Source of the DNA: Amycolatopsis circi
GTDB taxonomy: Bacteria > Actinomycetota > Actinomycetes > Mycobacteriales > Pseudonocardiaceae
NCBI RefSeq assembly: GCF_003385235.1
Contig: NZ_PQIA01000070.1
Location: 1 to 49,710 of the forward strand
Length of the DNA: 49,710 bases
Reading direction: 5' to 3'
Made by a program: the position numbers and the translations under genes. The first letter of the stretch is position 1, and every line of letters begins with the position of its first letter. Positions 23,910 to 32,416 of this stretch are shown here, in pieces. The notes beneath the pieces are model-generated. The model searched no databases, was not told the origin of the DNA, and was given only the letters and a program-made list of their open reading frames with translations.

Positions 23910-25091
23910 ATGAGTACGTCTCCCTCCCGCGGCACGCGGCCTCGCGACCGCAAGGCCCAGCTCGCCGCCGTCGCGGCCGAGCTGTTCCGCGCGCGGGGGT
24001 TCCACGGCGTCGGGATCAACGACATCGCCGCTTCGGCGGGCGTGACCGGTCCCGCGCTGTACCGGCATTTCGCCGACAAGCAGGCGATCCTCGCCTACGT
24101 CGTGCTCGCCGGGATCGACGACATGGAGTCGGCCACCGCGGCCGCGCTCGCCGATTCCGCGCCGCCGCTGGAACAGTTGGACGCCCTGCTCACCGGCCTC
24201 GCGACGCAGGCGGTCGAGCGCCGGGAGATCGCCGCGCTGTGGCGCTGGGAAGGTCCGCATCTGCCGCGCGAGCAGCGCCGGGAGATCCGCCGTCGGTCCG
24301 GCGCGGTGCTCGACGCGTGGACAAAAGCCCTGCTCACGCTGCGTCCGGAGTTGTCCGCAGACGAGGCTGAGCTGCTGTGCTGGGCCGCGCTCTCGGTGTT
24401 CGGGAGCGTCGCAGTGCACCACACCTCGGTGGCGCGCAAACGCTTCGTGCCGCTGCTGGTCGAACTGGCCCAGACTGTGCTCGACGTCTCACTGCCGGTC
24501 CCGGCCGAGCCCGCGCCGCCGGTCGCGAGCAGCCTCGGCACGCCGTCCCGCCGCGAACAGGTGCTGACCGCCGCGACCGGGCTCTTCGCCGAACGCGGCT
24601 TCCACACGGTGAGCATGGAAGACATCGGCGCGGCGGCGGGCATCGCCGGGCCGAGCGTGTACCGGCACTTCCCGAGCAAGGCCGCGCTGATGGTCGCGAT
24701 TGGACACCGCGCCGCCGACCGGCTCGCACTTGCTGCCGAGCAGGCTCTGCAGGCCTCCGACGAACGATCCGCGCTCGGCCGGCTTGCCGCGTCGTACGTG
24801 CACATCCTGCTGCGCACGCCGGAGCTTCTGGTGTCGTTCACGGCGGATCGCGTGACCATGCCGGAACGCGACAAAGCCGATCTGCGCCGCGTCCAGCGCG
24901 ACTACGTCGACCAGTGGGTTTCCTTGCTGTGCGCGGTGTTTCCGGAGCTTCCGGCGCGCGAGGCGAAGATCCGGGTGCACGCCGCGCTGACCATCGCGAA
25001 CGACCTGAGCCGGACCGGTCGGATCAAGAGCAGGCCGCACCTGCAGACGGAGCTGACGGCGGTGCTGCACGCCGTTCTCGGACTCGACTGA
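23910..25091 (+). CDS. Tandem TetR-family regulator with two DNA-binding domains
   Basis: 393 residues, about twice a normal TetR protein. The first TetR N-domain spans about residues 12-58 (RGFHGVGINDIAASAGVTGP, then ALYRHFADKQ) and the second about 210-256 (RGFHTVSMEDIGAAAGIAGP, then SVYRHFPSK). Each is followed by a helical ligand-domain-like part, so the gene looks like an intragenic duplication giving a single-chain pseudodimer. ATG 23910 is the start that fits family length. It is divergent from fadA-fadB and is their likely acyl-CoA-responsive regulator. Confidence 0.9.
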   Translation: MSTSPSRGTRPRDRKAQLAAVAAELFRARGFHGVGINDIAASAGVTGPALYRHFADKQAILAYVVLAGIDDMESATAAALADSAPPLEQLDALLTGLATQAVERREIAALWRWEGPHLPREQRREIRRRSGAVLDAWTKALLTLRPELSADEAELLCWAALSVFGSVAVHHTSVARKRFVPLLVELAQTVLDVSLPVPAEPAPPVASSLGTPSRREQVLTAATGLFAERGFHTVSMEDIGAAAGIAGPSVYRHFPSKAALMVAIGHRAADRLALAAEQALQASDERSALGRLAASYVHILLRTPELLVSFTADRVTMPERDKADLRRVQRDYVDQWVSLLCAVFPELPAREAKIRVHAALTIANDLSRTGRIKSRPHLQTELTAVLHAVLGLD

Positions 25092-25101
25092 GCTGCGGGA
25101 C

Positions 25102-25156
25102 GTCCGTGAAGGACTCCTTGAGGGAATCTGATTCCCTCAAGGAGTCCTTCACGGAC
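25102..25156. repeat. Perfect 26-bp inverted repeat (family B, copy 1)
   Basis: The arms begin GTCCGTGAAGGACTCCTTGA and enclose a CTG loop. It lies in the 112-bp gap after the TetR gene and before ltrA. Related palindromes occur at 42226, 42297 and 47174. Confidence 0.9.
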
Positions 25157-25203
25157 CTCTGCGAAACCGTCCCGGCCATTCCCCGGACGTGTAAGCATCT
25201 GCC

Positions 25204-26394
25204 GTGCCCACGAGACGGTTCCATCTGGTCCGCGCGGACGAAGGCCACCGCGTCACGACCATCGAGCTTTTCTTCGACCTGGTCTTCGTCTACGCCATCA
25301 CGCAGACGACCGAGCTGATGTCCGGGCACCTGAGCCTGCTCGGCGTCGGCGAGGGACTGCTGGTGCTGATGGTGCTGTGGTGGTGCTGGTGCAGCTACGC
25401 GTGGCTCGGCACGACCATCCACGTCGACCACGGCATCGCGCGGCTGGCGATGTTCGGCGCGATGGCGGTGATGTTCCTCGTCGCGCTCGCGGTGCCGCAG
25501 GCACTCACCAACGTGCCGGGCGGGCTCGACGGGCCGCTGCTGTTCGTCGCCTGTTACGGCGTCGTGCGACTGCTGCACATCGTCGCCTACCTCGGGGCCG
25601 CGCAGCACGACGCCGAACTGCGCGGCGTGCTGCTGCGGATGTTGCGCGGATTGCTCCCGAGCCTGGCGCTGCTCGCCGTCGCCGACCTAGTGGGCGGGCC
25701 GTGGCAACTGGCGATGTGGGTCGTCGCGCTGGCGGTGGACTACCTCAACGTCTATCTGTCCGGACCCGCGGGCTGGCGGCTGCACTCGCCCGCGCACTTC
25801 GCCGAACGGTTCGGGCTGATCGTGATCATCGCGCTGGGCGAATCGGTCGTGGCGATCGGCATCGGGATCGGGCACGTGCCGGTCACGTGGCTCGTCGCCG
25901 GGTCGGCGATCTGCGGGATCGCGCTCGCCGCCGGGATGTGGTGGACGTACTTCGACCTGGTCGCGAACGTCGCCGAGCACCGGCTCGCCCGCGCCGAGGG
26001 CATCGCGCGGACCAAGATCGCCACCGACTCCTACACCTATCTCCACCTGCCGCTGATCGCCGGCGTCGTCCTCGTCGCGCTCGGGTTGAAGAAGACGTTC
26101 CTCACGCTGTCCGGCGGTCTGCACCACAGTCCGGCGGACGCGCTGCACGGCGTCGCGTTGTGGGCGCTGACCGGCGGGCTCGCGCTGTACCTGGTCGCGC
26201 TCAGCTCGCTGCGGCGGCGCAACCTCGGCACCTGGAACCGGCAGCGGCTCGTGCTCGCGGCGGCGCTGGTCGCGCTCACCCCGCTGCTCGGGCACCTGCC
26301 CGCGGCCTTGCTGCTGCTGATCGTCACAGCGTCAGTCCTGCTGCTCATCGTGTTCGAACGCACGCCGCTGGCCCGGCGGCCGATCGCCGAGTGA
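25204..26394 (+). CDS. ltrA: Low temperature requirement protein A family membrane protein
   Basis: 396 residues, highly hydrophobic with about ten membrane segments. The diagnostic N-terminus TTIELFFDLVFVYAITQTTE, the later RFGLIVIIALGESVVAIG and GMWWTYFD are LtrA hallmarks. Its biochemical role is not established. The GTG start is at 25204. It is not evidently part of the adjacent fatty-acid genes. Confidence 0.9.
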   Translation: MPTRRFHLVRADEGHRVTTIELFFDLVFVYAITQTTELMSGHLSLLGVGEGLLVLMVLWWCWCSYAWLGTTIHVDHGIARLAMFGAMAVMFLVALAVPQALTNVPGGLDGPLLFVACYGVVRLLHIVAYLGAAQHDAELRGVLLRMLRGLLPSLALLAVADLVGGPWQLAMWVVALAVDYLNVYLSGPAGWRLHSPAHFAERFGLIVIIALGESVVAIGIGIGHVPVTWLVAGSAICGIALAAGMWWTYFDLVANVAEHRLARAEGIARTKIATDSYTYLHLPLIAGVVLVALGLKKTFLTLSGGLHHSPADALHGVALWALTGGLALYLVALSSLRRRNLGTWNRQRLVLAAALVALTPLLGHLPAALLLLIVTASVLLLIVFERTPLARRPIAE

Positions 26395-26431
26395 GCCGGG
26401 CCGCACTGGCGGATTCCGCGTCGCCACGTTA

Positions 26432-26449
26432 ACCTACTCGTGAGTAGGT
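26432..26449. promoter_or_regulatory. Operator-like palindrome ACCTACTCGTGAGTAGGT
   Basis: Eight-base perfect arms flank GT, 19 bases before the start of the first acyl-CoA dehydrogenase. The TACTC/GAGTA look is typical of TetR-type operators of actinobacterial lipid genes. The cognate regulator is unknown; the sequence differs from the fadA operator. Confidence 0.65.
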
Positions 26450-26468
26450 AACGCGAGGGAGATGCTGC

Positions 26469-27791
26469 ATGGCTGCGCCAAGGAAACGAGACGCGATGGG
26501 CCTCGGCCTGGCCGCGCTCACCCGGTTGGCCGGGAGCAAGGCGATCGACCGGGTCGGGCTGCGCGGGCCGGTGCAGAACCTGGTCAAGACGGGGACCCGG
26601 AGCGGTTTCCGCGCGGCGGGGGCGGCGACCAGGTCGTTCACCTCGGTCCAGCGGCTGGGCAAGCCGGCGCGGCTGCCGAAGCCGGACGAGCGCGGGCTGT
26701 TCGACCTGACGCCGGACGAGGACCAGAAGCTCATCGTCGAGACGGTCAGCGAGTTCGCCGCCGAGCAGCTGCGCCCGGCCGCCGCGGACGCCGACGAGAA
26801 GCTCGCCGCGCCGGAGGGCCTGCTGAGCCGCGCGGCCGAACTGGGCATCAGCCTGGTCGGCATCCCGGAGGAGCTGGGCGGCGCGGGCACTGAGCGTTCG
26901 GTCGTCACGAACGCGCTGGTCGCGGAGGCGCTCGCGCACGGCGACCTCGGGCTGGCGGTGGCCGTGCTGGCCCCGTCCGCGGTGAGCACCGCGCTGGTCG
27001 CGTGGGGCGACGAGCAGCAGCAGGCCGATTACGTGCCCGCGTTCACCGGCGAGCAGGTGCCCGCCGCGGCGCTCGCGCTGCTGGAGCGGACGCCGTTGTT
27101 CGACCCGTTCAAGCCCGCCACCAAGGCGAAGCGCACCCCGAAGGGCTACCAGCTCGACGGCGTGAAGTCGCTCGTCCCGCGTGCGGCGGAGGCCGAGCTG
27201 TTCCTCGTCTCGGCTGATCTGGAAGGCCGCGGACCGGCGCTGTTCCTGGTCGAATCGTCCAACGCGGGCGTGACGATCGAGTCCGAACCCGCGATGGGCC
27301 TGCGCGGCGCGGCCACCGGAAAGCTGCACCTGGAGAAGGTTTCGCTGCCCGCGGGCGCACTGCTCGGCGGCGGCAAGGCGGACGTTTTCACTGAGGTAGT
27401 CCGGCTTTCCCGGCTCGGCTGGGCGGCTCTCGCCGCTGGCGTCGGCAAGGCAGTGCTGGACTACGTCGTGCCTTACGTGAACGAGCGCACCGCGTTCGGC
27501 GAGCCGATCAGCCACCGGCAGGCGGTCGCGTTCTCGGTGGCCGACATCGCGATCGAACTGGAAGGCCTGCGCCTGGTCACGCTGCGCGCGGCCTCGCGAG
27601 CCGAGCAGGGCAAGGAATACGCGCGGGAAGCCGCGCTCGCCCGGAAGCTCGCGACGGACAAGGGCATGCAGATCGGCAACGCCGGCGTGCAGTTGCTGGG
27701 CGGGCACGGGTTCGTGAAGGAGCACCCGGTGGAGCGCTGGTACCGCGACCTGCGGGCGATCGGCGTGATGGAAGGCGCCGTTCTCCTCTGA
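26469..27791 (+). CDS. Acyl-CoA dehydrogenase family protein with N-terminal extension
   Basis: 440 residues. Roughly the first 70 residues are a basic extension absent from typical members. The core then begins LFDLTPDEDQKLIVETVSEF. The C-terminal helical domain has QLLGGHGFVKEHPVERWYRD and ends in VMEGAVLL, where the Glu matches the usual catalytic base position. The mid-domain is divergent, with PKGYQLDGVKSLVPRAAEAE replacing a standard FAD loop. It would oxidise an acyl-CoA at the alpha-beta bond. It lies 75 bases before a second acyl-CoA dehydrogenase, and the pair may act together or as a heteromer. Confidence 0.85.
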   Translation: MAAPRKRDAMGLGLAALTRLAGSKAIDRVGLRGPVQNLVKTGTRSGFRAAGAATRSFTSVQRLGKPARLPKPDERGLFDLTPDEDQKLIVETVSEFAAEQLRPAAADADEKLAAPEGLLSRAAELGISLVGIPEELGGAGTERSVVTNALVAEALAHGDLGLAVAVLAPSAVSTALVAWGDEQQQADYVPAFTGEQVPAAALALLERTPLFDPFKPATKAKRTPKGYQLDGVKSLVPRAAEAELFLVSADLEGRGPALFLVESSNAGVTIESEPAMGLRGAATGKLHLEKVSLPAGALLGGGKADVFTEVVRLSRLGWAALAAGVGKAVLDYVVPYVNERTAFGEPISHRQAVAFSVADIAIELEGLRLVTLRAASRAEQGKEYAREAALARKLATDKGMQIGNAGVQLLGGHGFVKEHPVERWYRDLRAIGVMEGAVLL

Positions 27792-27798
27792 TCCAGCC

Positions 27799-27842
27799 CT
27801 CGTGAGTGGCAATCCCGGTTCTAACCGGCATCGCCACTCACG
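27799..27842. repeat. Inverted repeat between the two acyl-CoA dehydrogenase genes (family A, copy 2)
   Basis: The left arm is identical to that at 14692-14713; the right arm differs at two bases. It lies 8 bases after a stop codon inside a codirectional gene pair, so it may act as a partial terminator or as an mRNA-stabilising hairpin. Confidence 0.85.
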
Positions 27843-27866
27843 ACCCCCCTCGGAAAGGCACCCCTC

Positions 27867-29078
27867 ATGATCAACCTGGAAGCCCCGAAGAAGGCCGGCG
27901 CGCTGATCAACCAGGCGTACCAGGCCGCGGCCGAGGTGTTCCGGCCGATCTCGCGCAAGTACGACCGCGCCGAGCACACCTATCCGTCCGAATTGGACAT
28001 GTTCGCCGCGCTGCTGGACGGCCTGAACTCCTCCGGCGAAGGCGGTGCCGGCGCGGCTGGCGTGCGCCGGTCCGAAAAGGACAACGGCCCCAAGGGAAAC
28101 CGCAACGGCGCCAACCTGAACGTGGTGCTCGGCACGATCGAAATGTGCTGGGGCGACGTCGGCCTGCTGCTGTCCATGCCGCGACAGGGCCTCGGCAACG
28201 CCGCGATCGGCTCCGTGGCGACCGACGAGCAGCTTGAGCGCTTCAAGGGCCTGTGGGCCGCGATGGCGATCACCGAACCCGACTGCGGTTCGGACTCGGC
28301 CGCCATCACCACCACGGCCACCCAGGACGGCGACGACTACATCCTGAACGGCGAAAAGATCTTCGTGACGTCCGGCCAGCGCGCCGACGCCGTGGTGGTC
28401 TGGGCGACACTGGACCGCACGAAGGGCCGCGCCGCGATCAAGTCGTTCGTGGTGGAGAAGGGCACGCCCGGCTTCGAGGTCGTGCGCGTGGAGCACAAAC
28501 TGGGCATCCGCGCGTCCGACACCGCCGTGCTGCGCTTCGAGAACTGCCGTGTTCCTCGCGAGAACCTCTTGGGCACGCCGGAAATCGATACGGCCAAGGG
28601 TTTCGCCGGGGTCATGCAGACCTTCGACAACACCCGCCCGCTGGTAGCCGCGATGGCGATCGGCGTCGCGCGGGCGGCACTGGACGAAACCCGCCGCGTC
28701 CTCACCGAAGCCGGTGTCGTGATCGACTACGACCGCCCGGCTTTGACGCAGCACGCCGCGGCCGCGACTTTCCTTCATCTGGAAGCAGATTACGAGGCGG
28801 CTTACCTGCTGACGCTGGAGTCGGCGTGGATGGCGGACAACCGTGAGCCGAACTCGCTGCAGGCTTCCATGGCGAAGGCGAAGGCTGGCCGCACGGTGGT
28901 CGATGTGACGTTGAAGTGCGTCGAGCTTGCTGGGGCGTATGGGTATACGGAGGAATCGCTGCTGGAGAAGTGGTCCCGGGATGCCAAAATCTTGGACATC
29001 TTCGAGGGGACGCAGCAGATCCAGCAGCTGATCGTGGCTCGGCGGGTGCTGGGGAAGACCAGCGCGCAGCTCAAGTAG
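27867..29078 (+). CDS. Acyl-CoA dehydrogenase
   Basis: 403 residues, full length. FAD and substrate motifs include AITEPDCGSDSAAITTTATQ and NGEKIFVTSGQRAD. The C-terminus has KCVELAGAYGYTEESLLEKW and DIFEGTQQIQQLIVARRVLG, with the catalytic Glu in the EGT motif. It performs the first oxidation of an acyl-CoA of unknown chain. ATG 27867 has GGAAAGG upstream. It is the second gene of the pair starting at 26469; the hairpin at 27799 separates them. A terminator follows at 29086. Confidence 0.92.
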   Translation: MINLEAPKKAGALINQAYQAAAEVFRPISRKYDRAEHTYPSELDMFAALLDGLNSSGEGGAGAAGVRRSEKDNGPKGNRNGANLNVVLGTIEMCWGDVGLLLSMPRQGLGNAAIGSVATDEQLERFKGLWAAMAITEPDCGSDSAAITTTATQDGDDYILNGEKIFVTSGQRADAVVVWATLDRTKGRAAIKSFVVEKGTPGFEVVRVEHKLGIRASDTAVLRFENCRVPRENLLGTPEIDTAKGFAGVMQTFDNTRPLVAAMAIGVARAALDETRRVLTEAGVVIDYDRPALTQHAAAATFLHLEADYEAAYLLTLESAWMADNREPNSLQASMAKAKAGRTVVDVTLKCVELAGAYGYTEESLLEKWSRDAKILDIFEGTQQIQQLIVARRVLGKTSAQLK

Positions 29079-29085
29079 TCCGACC

Positions 29086-29116
29086 GCTCGGCCCGTCTCG
29101 CGGAGGCGGGCCGAGC
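29086..29116. terminator. Bidirectional-type hairpin between convergent genes
   Basis: GCTCGGCCCG pairs with CGGGCCGAGC over an 11-base loop, 7 bases after the acyl-CoA dehydrogenase stop and touching the stop of the leftward membrane gene. Confidence 0.7.
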
Positions 29117-29458
29117 TATTCCACCTGCTTCTTCCCCGTGGACTGACCGAAGAAATATCCCAGTACCAGCAGGAACGCACTGGACAGCACCTGGTTGATC
29201 TCCACCCCGGCGAACGTCGCGGCCCCCACGAAGAGGCAGATGACCAGCAGAATCGCCGCTCCGACATAGGTTGCGACAGATTCCTTGGCCAGGAAGTTCT
29301 GCCACACCTTGGCTTTTCGCTCGTACTTGTCGATTTCTGCGGCCTCGACTTCGGCGATCTTCCTTCAGCTCCCCGTCGATCTCTCCGGTCTTGCTCTCGA
29401 ACTCGCCGAGCAGCTGGTGGAATTTCTCCTTGGTTCCGGCGTCGTCGACCCCGGACAC
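29116..29458 (-). pseudogene. Small membrane protein gene with an apparent one-base frameshift
   Basis: The N-terminal part, from GTG 29458, is charged and coiled-coil-like (GTKEKFHQLLGEFESKTGEI). After ELK near 29360 the frame must slip by one base to continue as KIAEVEAAEIDKYERKAKVW and two membrane helices (VATYVGAAILLVICLFVGA; VLSSAFLLVLGYFFG). Both pieces look like one protein of about 114 residues. The cause may be a real inactivating mutation, a sequencing error or a programmed shift at GAAGGAAG. The family is not recognised. The C-terminal piece alone could start at GTG 29307. Confidence 0.6.
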
Positions 29459-29578
29459 CGCGTTTCTCAGCTTGCCGATCTTCCGCTGTCTCGTCCGGCC
29501 GTGCCGGTGGTCAGGTGATTACGAAAAGTGCGGCATCAGCAGTAATGCACCAGTGAATGCGCAGCCGCGAGACCTTGT

Positions 29579-29947
29579 TCAGCCGCTTTGGGCAGCCGAA
29601 TCCAGCGCCTCCAGAACCGCGTCCCCATTCGCACGCGCCCACTCCGTCAAGGTGTGAATCGGCTCGATCAACGTCGCTCCCAACGGCGTCAGCTCGTACT
29701 CGACGCGCGGCGGCGCCTCCGCATAAGCCTGACGACGAACCAGCCCGTGCGCTTCAAGCCGACGCAGCGTCTGGGTGAGCACCTTCCGGGAGATCCCGCC
29801 GATCAGGTCAACCAGGTCCCCGTGCCGGACCGGCCCCTTGCTGAGGCCCGCGAGCACGACCACCGTCCACTTGTCGGCGATCAGCTCGACTGCCAGGCGC
29901 GCGGGGCAGTCGGCGAGGAAGACGCCGCCGGGACCGTATTCGCTCAT
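29579..29947 (-). CDS. HxlR family winged-helix regulator, probably redox-sensing
   Basis: 122 residues. The HxlR core is DCPARLAVELIADKWTVVVL and GGISRKVLTQTLRRLEAHGL, then VEYELTPLG. The single Cys in ADCPARL is where YodB/HypR/QorR-like members sense electrophiles or oxidants. It is divergent from a quinone oxidoreductase gene at 30023 and the shared region holds a palindrome, matching the known QorR-Qor arrangement. ATG 29947. Confidence 0.9.
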   Translation of the reverse strand: MSEYGPGGVFLADCPARLAVELIADKWTVVVLAGLSKGPVRHGDLVDLIGGISRKVLTQTLRRLEAHGLVRRQAYAEAPPRVEYELTPLGATLIEPIHTLTEWARANGDAVLEALDSAAQSG

Positions 29948-29955
29948 GGCATCAA

Positions 29956-29973
29956 AGGTACCTGCTGGTACCT
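29956..29973. promoter_or_regulatory. Operator AGGTACCTGCTGGTACCT
   Basis: Perfect 7-base arms flank TGCT, nine bases from the HxlR start and 50 bases before the oxidoreductase start. This is the expected place for HxlR to repress itself and its partner. Confidence 0.7.
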
Positions 29974-30022
29974 ATCGGAATCCTAGCCTGGTTTTCGTAC
30001 CCCTCCAGAAACCAGGAGAGTC

Positions 30023-30952
30023 ATGCGAGTCATCACCCAGCAGAAGCTCGGCGGTCCCGAAGTGCTCACGATCGTGGACGCACCCGAGCCCCGGATGTTG
30101 CCGACCGAGGTCCTTGTTCGCGTCAAGGCGATCGGGCTGAATCCGTTGGAGGCGCGGCTGCGCGCTGGCGAATTCCCGTTGCTCGGCCAGCCGCCGTTCG
30201 TCCTCGGGTGGGATGTCAGCGGCGTGGTCGAGGAAGCGTTGACCTGGCGGTTCCGGCCCGGCGACGAGGTGTTCGGGATGCCGCTGTTTCCCCGCGCGGC
30301 CAACGCGTACGCCGAGGTCGTGGCGGCACCGTCGTTGCATGTGGTGCGCAAGCCGAAGGAGCTTTCGCACGTCGAGGCGGCGGCGTTGCCGATCGTCGGA
30401 CTGACGGCGTGGCAGGGGCTGGTCGACCTCGGCGGAGTGAAAGCGGGCGACCGCGTGCTGGTTCACGGCGGTGGCGGCGGGGTCGGGCACGTCGCGATCC
30501 AGATCGCGAAAGCCCTTGGTGCGCACGTGATTACGACCGCCGGCGAGAGCAAGCGGGAGTTCGTCGAAGGGCTCGGCGCTGATGAAGTCGTCGACTACCA
30601 GAAGGTCGATTTCGCTGAGGTGGCCAGCGATATCGACGTTGTGCTCGACACTCTCGGCGGCGACACTGTCGAGCGGTCGCTTGGGGTGCTCCGGCCAGGC
30701 GGGCACCTGGTAACGGCGGTCGCGGAGGAGGACACCGAACTCATCGCGAAGTTCGAGGCGGCCGGGATGCGGTTCAGCGGCATCGCGGTCGAGCCGGATC
30801 CAGTCGCGTTGCGGCAGCTCGTCGCGCTTGTCGAGAAGGGCAAGCTTCGGGTCCACGTGCAGGAGACATTCCCGTTCGAGCGCATCGCCGACGCGCATCG
30901 GCTGCTTGACGGTGGTCACCTCCAGGGCAAGGTCGTCCTCACGGTCAAGTGA
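30023..30952 (+). CDS. NADP-dependent oxidoreductase, quinone reductase type (zinc-free MDR)
   Basis: 309 residues of the medium-chain dehydrogenase family. The NADPH motif is VLVHGGGGGVGHVAIQIAKA, and the N-terminal GroES-like domain has LGWDVSGVVEEAL. Zinc-ligand cysteines are lacking, as in quinone oxidoreductases. It probably reduces quinones or reactive carbonyls as a stress response. ATG 30023 has AGGAGAG upstream. Its control by the divergent HxlR protein is inferred from layout and the operator at 29956. Confidence 0.9.
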   Translation: MRVITQQKLGGPEVLTIVDAPEPRMLPTEVLVRVKAIGLNPLEARLRAGEFPLLGQPPFVLGWDVSGVVEEALTWRFRPGDEVFGMPLFPRAANAYAEVVAAPSLHVVRKPKELSHVEAAALPIVGLTAWQGLVDLGGVKAGDRVLVHGGGGGVGHVAIQIAKALGAHVITTAGESKREFVEGLGADEVVDYQKVDFAEVASDIDVVLDTLGGDTVERSLGVLRPGGHLVTAVAEEDTELIAKFEAAGMRFSGIAVEPDPVALRQLVALVEKGKLRVHVQETFPFERIADAHRLLDGGHLQGKVVLTVK

Positions 30953-30964
30953 CGCCGCGCGGCT

Positions 30965-31912
30965 TTAAACCTCCAGCACAATCCGGCCTCGCGCCTCGCC
31001 TGATTCCTGCAATCGGTGCGCTTCGGCGGCTGAGGACAGGGGCAGGCGAGTGCCGATCCGGGGACGAAGGATTCCGGTGGACAAAGCCCGGTTTATGACC
31101 CGGGCAGCGGAACCCAATGCGGAGACACCGGCGTTGCTGATGGCGAACCCGCGGATGCTGGCGTCGCGCGTGTACAGCTGGCCGATCGGCAGCGTCGGCG
31201 TCGACTCCATTCCGGCCATCGCGATGATGCGCCCGCCGCGGGACAAGAGCGGTACCGCCGAGATCAGGTCATGGCTGCCTGCGTTGTCCCACAACAGATC
31301 CACCGCGGGGAGTTTGCGGTACAGATCAGGATCGGTGTAGTCGAAAACCTCGTCGGCACCGCATTCCCGGCACCATTCCGCATCCTCGGCGCGGGCGGTC
31401 GCGATGACGCGCAGGCCGGCGGTCGAAGCAAGTTGGACGACCGCGCTGCCGACACCGCCGCCCGCGCCGAGCACTGCGATTGTCTCGCCGTATCCGGCGT
31501 CGGCGTGTTCGAAGAGGCCCAGATACGCGGTCGCGGCGGTGTGCAGGACGGCGACGGCGTCGTCGGAAACCCCGTCTGGCAAGAGATAAAGCCGGTCCTC
31601 GGGCACCGCGCAGTACTCGGCGAAGGAGCCCTGCCGACCGTCGTGGCCGAGGCTGTTGCACCACACACGGTCGCCGGGAGCGAAGCGATCTACTGGCGAG
31701 GAGACAACAGTGCCGACCAGATCCCGGCCGATAACGAACGGGAAGGAAACCTCAGCGGGATACGCGCCGGAACGGATGAAAGTGTCGACGTGGTTCACCG
31801 CCACCGCGGAGACTTTCACCAGCACCTCGCGCGGGCCCGGCGCGGGATCCGGCAGCTGGCCGACCTTGATCTCGGAACTGTCGCCGAGGGACGTCACATA
31901 CGCAGCGATCAC
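30965..31912 (-). CDS. NADPH:quinone reductase-like MDR oxidoreductase
   Basis: 315 residues from GTG 31912. The nucleotide-binding motif is IAVLGAGGGVGSAVVQLAST. The substrate domain has VNHVDTFIRSGAYP and FVIGRDLVGTV, and no catalytic zinc site is visible. It converges on the previous oxidoreductase with 12 bases between stops; the two are related but not close copies. Substrate is unknown. Upstream the 108-bp gap to the divergent membrane gene at 32021 shows no clear operator. Confidence 0.88.
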   Translation of the reverse strand: MIAAYVTSLGDSSEIKVGQLPDPAPGPREVLVKVSAVAVNHVDTFIRSGAYPAEVSFPFVIGRDLVGTVVSSPVDRFAPGDRVWCNSLGHDGRQGSFAEYCAVPEDRLYLLPDGVSDDAVAVLHTAATAYLGLFEHADAGYGETIAVLGAGGGVGSAVVQLASTAGLRVIATARAEDAEWCRECGADEVFDYTDPDLYRKLPAVDLLWDNAGSHDLISAVPLLSRGGRIIAMAGMESTPTLPIGQLYTRDASIRGFAISNAGVSALGSAARVINRALSTGILRPRIGTRLPLSSAAEAHRLQESGEARGRIVLEV

Positions 31913-32020
31913 CGGCTTACGGTACCGCCGGTTTTTCACCGACTTCGCGCGGATATCGGATTGATCTCCGCCGCGGCGAAAACCCGCTAAAACGCGCGGA
32001 AATGCCCTAATCTGCCCGGC

Positions 32021-32416
32021 ATGACCGCTCCGGTGGCGCCGGCCGACCTCAAACAGGCCCGCATCTTCATGTGGATCCAGGTCGCGCTCAGCGCGATCGG
32101 GCCGCTGCTGCTGGCCGGGATGGCCGGTATTTCCCTGCTCGACCTGATCAGCCTCACGCAGGTGTACATCGTGATCACCTACGCGACCGCCATCGCGCTC
32201 GCGGTGTGCGCGGTCGTCTTGCCGAAGCGCCAGCAATGGGCCTTCGTGACCGCCGCGGTCATCGAAGGGCTGCTGGTGCTCAACAGCCTGGTCACGCTGC
32301 TCAGCAAGGGCCTGCCCGGTCTGCTGCCGCTGATCTTCGCCGGGCTCGCCCTGCGCGCGCTGCTCACCCGCGACGTGCGGACCTGGTTCTTCCCGCAGCA
32401 GCCTTCGGTCAGCTGA
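32021..32416 (+). CDS. Hypothetical four-helix membrane protein
   Basis: 131 residues with four hydrophobic stretches at about 16-37, 43-67, 72-93 and 98-114. I recognise no named family; it resembles small actinobacterial integral membrane proteins of unknown role. ATG 32021. Its last 8 bases overlap the end of the convergent PhaC-like gene. Confidence 0.75.
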   Translation: MTAPVAPADLKQARIFMWIQVALSAIGPLLLAGMAGISLLDLISLTQVYIVITYATAIALAVCAVVLPKRQQWAFVTAAVIEGLLVLNSLVTLLSKGLPGLLPLIFAGLALRALLTRDVRTWFFPQQPSVS

